This document shows, piece by piece, positions 17,888 through 26,120 of a stretch of DNA of 64,000 bases. A model generated the notes under the pieces. It made no database searches. It was not told where the DNA came from and worked only from the letters and a program-made list of their open reading frames with translations. Position 1 is the first letter of the stretch, and each line of letters begins with the position of its first letter. The DNA is from Ruminiclostridium cellobioparum subsp. termitidis CT1112. GTDB lineage: Bacteria > Bacillota > Clostridia > Acetivibrionales > DSM-1351. The DNA lies in assembly GCF_000350485.1 (NCBI RefSeq), contig NZ_AORV01000026.1, forward strand, positions 186,001 to 250,000, in the 5' to 3' direction. Both the position numbers and the translations under genes were made by a program.

Positions 17888-19051
17888 TTATATCTTGGGT
17901 TCAGAGTCCTTGCTGCTCGACCAGTGAATCCGGGTCGCAAAAAGAGAGACAAGACCGGCCGACAAGGCGACGAAGCCCATTCCCCAAACCAGACTGCCGA
18001 CATTTGAAATTAATCCAATCACCGGCGGACCTGCCAGGAGACCGGTCTCTCCCATCGATGCAACCAATGTCAACGTGTCCGGACCTTTTTTTGCGGCTGC
18101 GACATAGATGCAGGGAGTCACAGCCGCCATACCCAATCCAACACACGCAAACCCGGTCAAAGCGGGGACCGCTCCTCCCAGCAACAGGGCGAAAGCCAGT
18201 CCAAAACCGGCCAGCACGCCGCCCCACATAACGACACGTCCATCGCCCCAGCGTGTGCGCCAACCGTCTGCAAACAGGCGAGCCAGCACCATCATTATTG
18301 ACACGACTGCTATGCCCATAGGCGCTATCTTGGCCGACATCCCGGCATTCTCCACCAGGTACAGGGCCGACCAGTCATTCATGGAGCCTTCTGTAATTGT
18401 GCCGAAGAACAGAGCGAAGCCGATACACAACGTAAGCCGGGATGGCAGCCTGAACCATGTACTTTCTTCCCTGGAAGCCTTAATGTCTTCGCTGATCAGT
18501 CCCCCCTTCGTAAAGATCATGAGCAAAAGCAAGACGACGAGCGCTCCGATGAAATGTGTCGAAAGGTTGGCCGTAAAGTGCATGACGCCTGACGAAAACA
18601 TGGCCGCGAACAGGGACCCGAAGCTGAAGGTTGCATGCAGCTTCGACATGGTGTTCTGCCGGGACTTCACTTCAAGCGCAGCCCCCTGAGCATTCATCGC
18701 TGCGTTCAATAATGCACATGCGACTCCGTCACAGAACATAGCGAAAATCGCTATGGGATAGTTTGGTACCCATGCCAGCACGGGCAGAAACACACCGAGC
18801 ACAATAGCCGACAAATAAATAACCCGGCGGGAGCCCAGTCTATTCATCATAATTGCCACAAGAGGGAAGGACAGCGCCGCACCTAAACCACAGGCGAGAA
18901 GGAGCATGCCAACTTGCGCCGCATCCAGGCCCAGATTCTCCTTGATGGCCGGAAGACGCGACCCCCACGTGGCATATTGGAAACCCAGGAAGAAAAATAG
19001 CGCACCAATAGAAACCTGAGACTTGAACCATTGACTGTGAGATCCGAGCAT
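17888..19051 (-). CDS. MFS transporter, probable exporter of the peptide operon
   Basis: About 387 residues from the Met at 19051, which has GGAGGG five bases upstream; the frame opens 11 codons earlier. About 12 hydrophobic segments are visible, with the MFS loop NRLGSRRVIY after span 2. The sequence is of the YbjJ/drug-efflux-like type (GFQYATWGSRLPAIKENLGLD). It lies between the PLP decarboxylase and the radical SAM gene, so export of the operon's product is the simplest role. Base composition is GC-rich compared with the rest of the window. Confidence 0.88.
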   Translation of the reverse strand: MLGSHSQWFKSQVSIGALFFFLGFQYATWGSRLPAIKENLGLDAAQVGMLLLACGLGAALSFPLVAIMMNRLGSRRVIYLSAIVLGVFLPVLAWVPNYPIAIFAMFCDGVACALLNAAMNAQGAALEVKSRQNTMSKLHATFSFGSLFAAMFSSGVMHFTANLSTHFIGALVVLLLLMIFTKGGLISEDIKASREESTWFRLPSRLTLCIGFALFFGTITEGSMNDWSALYLVENAGMSAKIAPMGIAVVSIMMVLARLFADGWRTRWGDGRVVMWGGVLAGFGLAFALLLGGAVPALTGFACVGLGMAAVTPCIYVAAAKKGPDTLTLVASMGETGLLAGPPVIGLISNVGSLVWGMGFVALSAGLVSLFATRIHWSSSKDSEPKI

Positions 19052-19105
19052 GTTAACCCTCCTTGTCAGCTTTGTTTGAATCACTTTTCTTTATGTACCT
19101 TACCT

Positions 19106-20365
19106 TTATTTTTCTAAACCTCCGTTTAAGCGTCGAGTTTCAAATTCCGGCAAGAGCTGCCGCATAGGGTAGCGTGTACCGGTACGCCAACTGTTTTCCT
19201 TATGCTGCACTGTAGTGGTCAACAGCGGCTCGAAACCGTTGAAGCCTTTCATCATGTAACTTATCGAGTATGCTCCGCACGAGAGTATCCATACAGGGTC
19301 GCCCGACTGGAGATCCCGGGGAACGTAAATGAGGCCGTTTTCATGCGGGAATACGTCATCGCTATCGCACGTCGGACCTGCGATCATGGCCGGCACATAT
19401 TCGGCGGCGGCATTAGAGGGAAAAACCAGCCTGAATTGCAGTGCGTCGGTCTCATAGAGACCGCTGAATTTACCGCAGCTTATGTACAGCCAATATTGGC
19501 GCTCACCATTCGGCAGCTGCCTGGTTGTCATACGGATTACCTGCGCCTTGATGGCACCCTGGTCTGCGACAAGATAGCGGCCCGGCTCGATGATAAAGTG
19601 CAGATCTTTTCCCGCAGCTCGCTTGATTTCCTTCATACCGGTGCGAATAGCGGCGAAGATGTCGTTCAGCGGCGGCACAAGGGATCTTCCGCTCCGGTCG
19701 GTATAGCCCAATGCCGGCAGGCCGCCGCCGAGGTTTATGTAGTTCAGTATAATACCTTTTGCGCGCAGGCTGCACACTGTTTCAGCCATGGCACTGAGGG
19801 CCTTTTGCCAGCCTTTTGCCTTCATTTGCTGTGATCCGACGTGCACTGAGAGCCCGGCGGCATTCAGCCCTCTGGACTCAGCCCTTTGCAGGATCGCCAG
19901 AGCGTCGGTTCCTGAACATCCGAACTTCCGGCTCAGTCCCCACAAAGCGCCGTCCCCATCGGTGGAGAGGCGGCAGAAGACGCTGGCCCCGGCAGCATAT
20001 TCGGCTATTGCTTCCACGTCTTCAAGACTGTCGGTAGCAAAGTCCCGTATGCCGAGGCGGGAGGCCTCAGCAATCTGCTGATTCGACTTGATCGTGTTTC
20101 CAAAGTGCACCCTCTCCACGGGCACACCCGTCCGAAGCGCCTGTTGAATCTCATTGAGACTGGCGGCATCGAAGCCGGCGCCCCTCTCTGCGAGAGCAGC
20201 AAGAACTTCGTCCACAGGGCAGGACTTTAAAGCAAAGCGGATCTCAACTCCAGGCAGCTCACTCCGCAGTGAGTCATACTGCATACGGATGCCTTCCAGG
20301 TCGAAGATGACACAGTTCGTTGCTGCCGCAGCCAGTGCAGCCCGCATTCTTCTGTTCTCTATCAT
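19106..20365 (-). CDS. Type III PLP-dependent decarboxylase (Orn/DAP decarboxylase fold)
   Basis: 419 residues, the usual size. The alanine-racemase-like barrel has the PLP Lys at about 47 (RFALKSCP), HVGSQ (His175), the glycine loop NLGGGLPA and EPGRYLVADQG (Glu260). The C-terminal barrel has the catalytic Cys in GPTCDSDDV (Cys333). These residues are intact, so it should decarboxylate a basic amino acid (ornithine, lysine, arginine-like or diaminopimelate). It starts three bases after the DUF6271-like stop, so it is translationally coupled. A dedicated biosynthetic role is more likely than housekeeping lysine synthesis, because no other lysine genes are present. Confidence 0.9.
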   Translation of the reverse strand: MIENRRMRAALAAAATNCVIFDLEGIRMQYDSLRSELPGVEIRFALKSCPVDEVLAALAERGAGFDAASLNEIQQALRTGVPVERVHFGNTIKSNQQIAEASRLGIRDFATDSLEDVEAIAEYAAGASVFCRLSTDGDGALWGLSRKFGCSGTDALAILQRAESRGLNAAGLSVHVGSQQMKAKGWQKALSAMAETVCSLRAKGIILNYINLGGGLPALGYTDRSGRSLVPPLNDIFAAIRTGMKEIKRAAGKDLHFIIEPGRYLVADQGAIKAQVIRMTTRQLPNGERQYWLYISCGKFSGLYETDALQFRLVFPSNAAAEYVPAMIAGPTCDSDDVFPHENGLIYVPRDLQSGDPVWILSCGAYSISYMMKGFNGFEPLLTTTVQHKENSWRTGTRYPMRQLLPEFETRRLNGGLEK

Positions 20366-20368
20366 ATT

Positions 20369-21733
20369 TCAGCATCCCCCCGGTTCAAGATGCGAGGGTC
20401 CTATATCGACGCAGCTATTATACAGTCCGGCTTCCGAAAGACAGGTCATCTTGCTCGCATTCATAAGTGAAGCCCATACCTCCATGAGCACGCCAAAGTC
20501 GTTTATATCCTGCTCAGCCTTCAGGAGCAGCTGTTGCCGTTGTCCTGCTATCAGTTCGGCAAATGAAGCATATCGTCCACCCAGTCTGGTATAGGCATCA
20601 GTGAGCACATTCAGCTTATGTTCATTTTCTCTTTTGTTGAGCTGCAAACTCTGCCGGGTCATTTCGATGATGGGAGAAATCGATATGTGATGTCCCGGAT
20701 CGAGCATAGCTTCGCCTGCTCTTGCCATGTTTTTATAGATATCATGAAAGTAGAGCATCGAGAGAAAGAACTTCGTCAGTCTCATATGATAAGCCATAAA
20801 ACCGGCATCGGTCTTTCTTTCCCGGGTATAGAAATTCTCTATATGTCTGTTGTGGCGCACGCCCGGCAGACAGGCGCATTCTACGGCATGCATCAGGAAA
20901 TAGTCGCTGCCGATTGTATCGGTAGCAGGCGGCAGCGGAACATCTTCGTGCACCTGATAAAAACTGATGTTGCACATGTCTATATTCATTGGATCGACAA
21001 TGGAAAGGGTTGACCGGTCGTGAGTGAATTTGTCGGTACCGCAGCCCTTGAAGGAAATGTCGACGAGTTTGCGTTTCTCCTCCGGTGAGCAATGATTATC
21101 CGCCCATAGGCTGACAATGTCGTAATAGATCTCCCGGTCGAGCGCATAGATATCCCCGATATCCACCGACATTTCACCAATAAAGGAGCCGCCGACCATG
21201 GAAACGGGCTTACTCTCGTGTATGGGGTCAAGCAACACTTCAGAGACTGCTGCTTTCGCATCACCGGCCTTTTTGCCAAGTGAAAGGAGTTCTTGATGGA
21301 TCGGGAACACGGTTGTGCCGTTGACAACTTGATAGCGGCTGTCTGAGTCTCTGCGATGAACCGAATCACATCCCAGGCTGCTGCTGATCAGAAATGCGCG
21401 GTTGGTGCAGGCACCATAAGAGACTCCATCAGGCAGCATAAGCTCCAGTATCCCATCCGGGCCGTTGATGCCTGCGCAGTCTATGATCTTCCGGAGATGG
21501 TGTTTCTGCGCTGCCGAACTGAGATGCACTGGTATGACATTTTTGTATGGGGGAAGGTCCCGGGTGGCCCGGAAGTTCCTGTAAAACGCCTCGCCATCAC
21601 ATGTGTCTAAAATCAAGAGACATACTTCGACGCCGAAGTGACGAACCGCATAGTCCGCCTCCTCCGCCAGCAAAGATATAGCAGCAGCGCACTCCCGATT
21701 AGTGGGAAGTGCCAGGCACACTCTGCGAGTCAT
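20369..21733 (-). CDS. DUF6271-like protein, possible GT-A-fold transferase
   Basis: About 454 residues from the Met at 21733, whose ATG overlaps the TGA of the upstream small ORF (ATGA). The sequence matches my memory of the DUF6271 family (TRRVCLALPTNREC, then LMLPDGVSYGACTNRAFL). The motif HRRDSDSRYQ at about 127-136 resembles the DxD-type nucleotide-sugar/metal motif of GT-A folds, so a glycosyl- or nucleotidyl-transferase activity is possible but unproven. A helical C-terminal part contains HDIYKNMARAGEAMLDPG. Because it is coupled to the short peptide it probably acts on it or on a product carried by it. The family identification is from memory and needs a profile search. Confidence 0.7.
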   Translation of the reverse strand: MTRRVCLALPTNRECAAAISLLAEEADYAVRHFGVEVCLLILDTCDGEAFYRNFRATRDLPPYKNVIPVHLSSAAQKHHLRKIIDCAGINGPDGILELMLPDGVSYGACTNRAFLISSSLGCDSVHRRDSDSRYQVVNGTTVFPIHQELLSLGKKAGDAKAAVSEVLLDPIHESKPVSMVGGSFIGEMSVDIGDIYALDREIYYDIVSLWADNHCSPEEKRKLVDISFKGCGTDKFTHDRSTLSIVDPMNIDMCNISFYQVHEDVPLPPATDTIGSDYFLMHAVECACLPGVRHNRHIENFYTRERKTDAGFMAYHMRLTKFFLSMLYFHDIYKNMARAGEAMLDPGHHISISPIIEMTRQSLQLNKRENEHKLNVLTDAYTRLGGRYASFAELIAGQRQQLLLKAEQDINDFGVLMEVWASLMNASKMTCLSEAGLYNSCVDIGPSHLEPGGC

Positions 21734-21852
21734 AAGCTGCACCCACATGCTTTAAGAGATTCACTGAAGCTGCCCCGCGGCAGTCCCGGTTCAGATATGT
21801 TTTTATCAGCATGGATGATGACACCGGGATTAATGAAAAATATTTCTGACAT
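21730..21852 (-). CDS. 40-residue peptide, candidate RiPP precursor
   Basis: ATG at 21852 with AAAGGAG seven bases upstream, an optimal ribosome site. The 40-residue product starts MSEIFFINPGVIIHADKN, has a middle ISEPGLPRGSFSESL and ends KACGCSL. The TGA stop overlaps the ATG of the DUF6271-like gene, so the two are translationally coupled. Size, position as first gene of the operon, and a C-terminal cysteine-rich end after a leader-like segment fit a modified-peptide precursor or peptide scaffold. The downstream genes (possible transferase, PLP decarboxylase, MFS exporter, radical SAM) fit such a pathway. The coding call is strong because of ribosome site and coupling; the precursor role is an inference. 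I do not recognise a known class. Confidence 0.75.
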   Translation of the reverse strand: MSEIFFINPGVIIHADKNISEPGLPRGSFSESLKACGCSL

Positions 21853-22255
21853 AGTTAGTCTCCTTTCTCTTTTCGCCATCAAAAAGCAGGCAAAACAATC
21901 GCGTTAATATCTAAATTCGGAAGTATACTTTACCTTAAGAAAAGTATACTAGGCTTTCATTTTAAAACACAACTATCCACCTGGACATGTAAATTCCCAG
22001 CATCAAGCAAAGAATCGACATATTTATAGTCAAAAGTATAAATATGTTATCCATAATTGTAACTTTCTACAAATTATGTCAATCTTTTTAAGTGTTTTAA
22101 TATTTTAGTACTGTTATATAATTAATTCTGTTGCAAGTTAGCTTTTAATGTCACTTACCATGAAGTTCGTTACATTAAATTTGATATAGATTCAATATGA
22201 AAAATCATTATTCAAGCATTCTGTAAGGAATGAAATGGACTTTGAGAATTGAAAA
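21853..22255. other. Regulatory spacer upstream of peptide operon
   Basis: About 400 bases without a gene, AT-rich in contrast to the GC-rich operon it precedes. It contains the paired AGTATACT boxes described separately. No other clear signal or frame is seen. The right part probably belongs to the end of an IS110 element, whose exact border cannot be placed by eye. Confidence 0.5.
21922..21950. promoter_or_regulatory. Pair of AGTATACT palindromes, likely operators
   Basis: The 8-base palindrome AGTATACT occurs at 21922-21929 and again at 21943-21950, each inside AAGTATACT. Centres are 21 bases apart, two helical turns, so two dimers would bind on the same DNA face. They lie 70 bases upstream of the 40-residue peptide start, a plausible promoter position. 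Regulator unknown; the LuxR-type protein at 22466 is the nearest candidate. Confidence 0.5.
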
Positions 22256-22316
22256 ACCTCCTGTTATGATTAATGTGTGCCTTGCAAACGCACAAAAATC
22301 ATAAAATCCAGGAGGT
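22256..22316 (+). ncRNA. Stem-loop covering the IS110 transposase ribosome site
   Basis: Three nested inverted repeats are visible: ACCTCCTG (22256-22263) with CAGGAGGT (22309-22316), ATGATT (22266-22271) with AATCAT (22297-22302), and TGTGC (22276-22280) with GCACA (22290-22294). The outer arm pairs exactly with the AGGAGGT ribosome site of the transposase start at 22326. IS110 elements are known to encode a structured bridge RNA in their non-coding end, so this may be part of it, or a hairpin that blocks transposase translation from outside transcripts. Confidence 0.5.
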
Positions 22317-22325
22317 AATCCGCAA

Positions 22326-22469
22326 ATGAAGTACCACAATGTACGAAAACTGAAAGCAATAGCACCAAATACACTGATTGTTGGAGTAGATATAGCAGAA
22401 AAGATACGGTGGGCAAGGTTCATTGATTATCGTGGTTTCAAATATTGTGATAGGAGGCTATTTATATGA
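22326..22469 (+). pseudogene. IS110-family transposase, 5' fragment
   Basis: A 47-codon remnant with AGGAGGT ten bases upstream. It reads MKYHNVRKLKAIAPNTLIVG then VDIAEKIRWARFIDYRGF, the N-terminus of IS110-type DEDD transposases including the first catalytic Asp in VGVDIAE. It is cut after about residue 40 and ends in a new sequence that contains the ribosome site of the following regulator. The rest of the transposase is not found elsewhere in the window. Confidence 0.75.
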
Positions 22470-23262
22470 AGAATGATCCTTTAATACTTGAAGAAATTTT
22501 GTTGTCATGGAGAAGGTGCGTAAAAAGAGGTTTGATTACAACTATTGGTGCCCCAATGGTACATATCGGAAGAACTGCACTCCAGCAAAGGTTACTGTTA
22601 AAAAAAAACTATTATTGCTGTACAATGACTCTATCAGTGAAGTAAGCAGTTATATTTCAGTACAGTGTTTATATTTTTTATGCGACAGCGACGGAATCAT
22701 ACTGGCCGAAAACAATATGGCAGCCGGCGATACTCCATTCAAACCAGGCGTAATTCCCGGAGCATCCTTTTTAGAAGAGAGTGTTGGCACAAACTCTGTT
22801 TCTTTATGCATGACGTTGAATAGACCGGTCAATATTCTGCCCCAGCATCATTATTGCGATCTTTTATCGGAATGTTATGAATATTGCATCCCCTTAGACT
22901 ATAATAGCGAAACAATAGGCTATATTGCCGTAATCACAACAAATCAACCAATAAGGCCGGAATTGATTGCTATCACAAATCTTACCAATTATAAAATATG
23001 CAACGAATATCTCAAGTTCGAAAAGCAAAGCATCCTTGATAAAAATGCACCTGAAAGATTAAACGATAAACAGATAGAGATTTTAAAACATATGGCTAAA
23101 GGCCTCACAGATTACGCTATTTCAAAGGAAATGAAATTAAGCATAAGTTCTGTCAAATACCATAAACACAACATATTTCAAAAGTATAATGCCACAACCG
23201 GTACACAGGCAATTGTCAAAGCGATTAAGTTCAGCAATCTATCTTTAGATGACATTACATGA
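22466..23262 (+). CDS. GAF-LuxR type regulator split by an A9 tract
   Basis: ATG at 22466 with AGGAGG eight bases upstream. The first frame (LILEEILLSWRRCVKRGL, then VHIGRTALQQRLLLKK) is the N-terminus typical of AcoR/PrpR-like regulators, but stops at 22643. The rest lies in the -1 frame: a GAF-like region (SFLEESVGTNSVSLCMTLNR, then CIPLDYNSETIGYIAVIT) and a C-terminal LuxR helix-turn-helix (LNDKQIEILKHMAKGLTDYA, SISSVKYHKHNIFQKY). The two frames meet at nine A (22600-22608). Reading one base twice there, or one extra A, gives a continuous 265-residue protein. Slippage or a phase-variable switch is possible, as is simple decay. It is divergent from the peptide operon and could regulate it. 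Confidence 0.7.
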
Positions 23263-23410
23263 AAGTCGCTTCGATTATTTTACCTATGGAATGGCACATA
23301 TTAGACCTTGATGTGTATAGCAAATAATTTTATAACCTGTTTCCAAATTATCTGATAGTACGAAAGAGTCCCCTGATACCGGTAACCGGTAAGGCCTCAA
23401 GTAAAATCAA

Positions 23411-23443
23411 GGGTTTCAGGGCTCCGGCCTTGAAACCCTTTTT
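23411..23443 (+). terminator. Rho-independent terminator
   Basis: GGGTTTCAGGGC (23411-23422) pairs with GCCTTGAAACCC (23427-23438) around a four-base loop, with five T following. It lies about 150 bases past the LuxR-type gene and would end its transcript. Confidence 0.8.
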
Positions 23444-23678
23444 GATGCTTGCAAAAGATAAATTGGTCTAAAGTGCTGTATGGCACTCTATCTTTAGCAT
23501 AACGCACATCATTTCTATATTGTTTTTACTCGCCAAGCGTAATCAATTTGTTTTTGAGTACTTTAATAATTTTACCCATATATACCGTTTGACTTCCGAT
23601 TATGCTCATTACGGGCAAGCCTACATACTCGTAAAATTGGATTTTGAAAGCTTCGCATTATGCTTAGTAATAGCCGAG
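23444..23678. other. Spacer with a short decayed coding trace
   Basis: On the minus strand a frame of about 42 residues (EAFKIQFYEYVGLPVMSIIG then VYMGKIIKVLKNKLITLGE, stop near 23527) has no start codon or ribosome site. It looks like the 3' remnant of a lost gene that I do not recognise. Nothing else is seen. Confidence 0.3.
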
Positions 23679-24248
23679 TCAATCGAGAACTTGAAAGGTA
23701 AACTTGCAGGGCTTTTCACCGTTTGTATTAAGTGGTGATGAATTGATTTCTTTCAATTTCAGCTTTACTCCCAAAGCGTTTTGATAGTGATATAAAAAGT
23801 GTCCTGCACAACAACCGCAGTATGTAGGAGAAACAGAAAAAGGCTGTTTCAATTTCTTAATCGAACTACAGGAACAAGTGGTTTTACCCGTGTGAACACC
23901 GTTTTGATAGCCGCCAAATGTAATCGTAAATGTACCATCGTCATTCAGACAAGGCGACATCATATATTGAATACTTGACATCAATGCAAGTTTTTCAGAA
24001 AAAGGTTTCTCCGTGTGTTCCAAGGCAAACGCCTTACTGTCCTTGTCACGCTGACCTCCCTTGCAACAGCCTTGTTTTTCCATAATTGAAAGACATTGCT
24101 CCCTTGTCAGCAACTTATCCATTTTGTCAATCAGAGAAGTAATATTATGCGGATTATTGCAGTCAGCTTCAAAGTCCATTTGTTCCATAATCTCGCCATT
24201 GATTTTCTGCTTTTTCATTGTGTCTCTTATCTTTTTTAAAGTCGGCAT
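23679..24248 (-). CDS. Cysteine-rich protein of unknown function (DUF6144-like)
   Basis: 189 residues, no signal peptide or membrane segment. Eleven cysteines stand out, including LTREQCLSIMEKQGCCKGG (about 47-65), TTCSCSS (about 124-130) and TYCGCCAGHFLYH (about 143-155). The spacing of the last group recalls V4R-type metal-binding domains. I believe it matches a DUF family (DUF6144) but cannot verify this. A metal- or FeS-binding sensor or hydrolase-like role is possible. The best start has GGGGGG about eight bases upstream. Adjacent to an AraC-type regulator of the same orientation, with about 100 bases between. Confidence 0.7.
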   Translation of the reverse strand: MPTLKKIRDTMKKQKINGEIMEQMDFEADCNNPHNITSLIDKMDKLLTREQCLSIMEKQGCCKGGQRDKDSKAFALEHTEKPFSEKLALMSSIQYMMSPCLNDDGTFTITFGGYQNGVHTGKTTCSCSSIKKLKQPFSVSPTYCGCCAGHFLYHYQNALGVKLKLKEINSSPLNTNGEKPCKFTFQVLD

Positions 24249-24357
24249 TTTTATCCCCCCTCAAAATATAAATAATCTGCATTACAAATTCCTGTTTGTC
24301 ATCAAAATATTACCTCGCGCTATACTTTTTTTCTACGCGCAATGCGTCATACACCCT

Positions 24358-25836
24358 TTACAGCTCCGCGCTAAACATATAAGCGGTGCTGTATTTGTCG
24401 CAACCATCAAGAAATACTTCCGCAGTCCAATATTTATCCGGGTACGGAATGTTTATGCCTTGCCCAAGCATAATGTTTCTGGTGACGTCGTACATGGCAT
24501 CGCTGTCGTATCCCTCGCGTTTGTGCATAGCGTCCATATCGCCGGAGAAGGTGACATACGCAAACTGGGAAAAGAATGGCGGGCCAGCCTTGCCATCGTT
24601 ATGCGGTTTATGCGGTACGAAGTCGAAATAGAGAAATCCTTCCGGCACAGGGGTATCAGCCTTCATAAACCGCCCCCAAAAACCATGCCACGGACCAACA
24701 TCCACGCATAGCCCGTAATGGTGCATAAACAAAACATCATAGTCAAAGTCCAATTTATGCTCATCCATGGCGTCCAGAGTGCGGAAAAGTTTCTTGCGAA
24801 CCTCCATATTGTCTAAGTCAGCGTCTTCCCTCCCGATAAAGCGCATTGCGGACATTTTTTTGTATTCAAAGCTGTCCACCTTGAAGCCCTTTTGCTGCCT
24901 CTCTGCCATATCAGGCATAAACAACGCCCACTGTACCCCTGCATCGCAGTCTTTCAAATAATTGATATACCCAAATATATCTACGTAATTAACGCCGGCA
25001 GGACCTGTTTTATTTCCTGCAATTTGCTCCCGTATACCGCGCTCCCGCATGGCAGAAAAATCAGCAAACACCTTGGCAACCGTCTCACGCAGACGCTCAT
25101 CATGCGATACGCCCGACAACTCATCGTCAAATCTGTCCAACGCCTTGAACACCGCTGCATTAACCACCCCGGACAGCTCTAATTCTGACAAATAGGCCCG
25201 AAGCTGTGCGTTCTGTTCTTTGAACCGCGCAAACACGCCCTGCATTAAAATTTGCTCGTTTTCGGCGAGTTTTTCGTCACTCCACTTGGAATCGTCCAGC
25301 ACCCATTCGGTCAACGCATCAAAAACACCCGGATTTTGCCCCCTTGCTTTAGCCGCCCAGCTAACAATCCTTTTGTATTTCTCGGCATCCGTCAGTTTCT
25401 CGCCCTTTTGCCCTTCGATGTCGCTCCAATAAAACTCATCAATCAGTTTACGTGACACTTCAAATCCTCCTTGAATGGTAATGTTAATGGAAAGCGGATG
25501 AAACAGCTTAATCTTTCCCCGCTGCACTTTCGAGGGCGGAACGCCGTGAAACCGTGTAAATGCCTTGGAAAAGCTCTCTTGCGTATCGTATTGATACCGC
25601 ATGGCTATATCAATTATTTTGCTGTTATGGTGTTGTAATAAATCTTGTGCGGCTAAACTCAGTCGCCTATTGCGGATGTACTCGCCGATGGTCATGCCCA
25701 TCACCACATGAAAAATAAGCTGGAAATGCGAACTTGACGTATAAGCTTGGCTCGATATTTCGTCTATGTTAATATTGTCGGTTAAGTGCTCTTCGATATA
25801 ACGAATCGCTTTCGACAGGCATTGTATCCAGTTCAC
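24358..25836 (-). CDS. AraC-family regulator with large C-terminal sensor region
   Basis: About 492 residues from a GTG at 25836, which has GGAGGG six bases upstream; the frame is open 47 codons further, but with no ribosome site. The AraC DNA-binding domain is N-terminal (about 5-105: IDEISSQAYTSSSHFQLIFH and IAMRYQYDTQESFSKAFTRF). The long remainder (about 120-490) resembles the effector part of GyrI-like/AraC proteins only loosely and ends YSTAYMFSAEL. Ligand and targets are unknown. Confidence 0.85.
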   Translation of the reverse strand: MNWIQCLSKAIRYIEEHLTDNINIDEISSQAYTSSSHFQLIFHVVMGMTIGEYIRNRRLSLAAQDLLQHHNSKIIDIAMRYQYDTQESFSKAFTRFHGVPPSKVQRGKIKLFHPLSINITIQGGFEVSRKLIDEFYWSDIEGQKGEKLTDAEKYKRIVSWAAKARGQNPGVFDALTEWVLDDSKWSDEKLAENEQILMQGVFARFKEQNAQLRAYLSELELSGVVNAAVFKALDRFDDELSGVSHDERLRETVAKVFADFSAMRERGIREQIAGNKTGPAGVNYVDIFGYINYLKDCDAGVQWALFMPDMAERQQKGFKVDSFEYKKMSAMRFIGREDADLDNMEVRKKLFRTLDAMDEHKLDFDYDVLFMHHYGLCVDVGPWHGFWGRFMKADTPVPEGFLYFDFVPHKPHNDGKAGPPFFSQFAYVTFSGDMDAMHKREGYDSDAMYDVTRNIMLGQGINIPYPDKYWTAEVFLDGCDKYSTAYMFSAEL

Positions 25837-26120
25837 AGGGCACCCTCCTTTCAAGGAATATTTTACAATAGCATGACCCGGAGAGTCATGTCTTAAAATA
25901 CGATGTCTTGTCATCCGATAATATAAATAATCTGTAGTTCTAAAGCTACTTGACAAATTCCTGTTTGCCGTTATCATATCATATATTGCTACTTCCTTCC
26001 ATCGACTTTATAACAAGCATTTCCATACTGATAATCGGTTGTCTAAAAGATTAGTAAAATAAACATTTTCCACCATGGTTTGTTCTCTTTTTCAAACACT
26101 GGTGTGAAGACACGAATTTG
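25837..26120. other. Spacer, no gene seen
   Basis: About 280 bases of AT-rich sequence between the AraC-type regulator and the decayed protease. No promoter-like pair or hairpin is convincing. Confidence 0.4.

Noticed and set aside
21638-21907. Plus-strand frame opposite the 40-residue peptide
   Set aside because: It is antisense to the coupled peptide/DUF6271 start, with no ribosome site, so it is a shadow frame.
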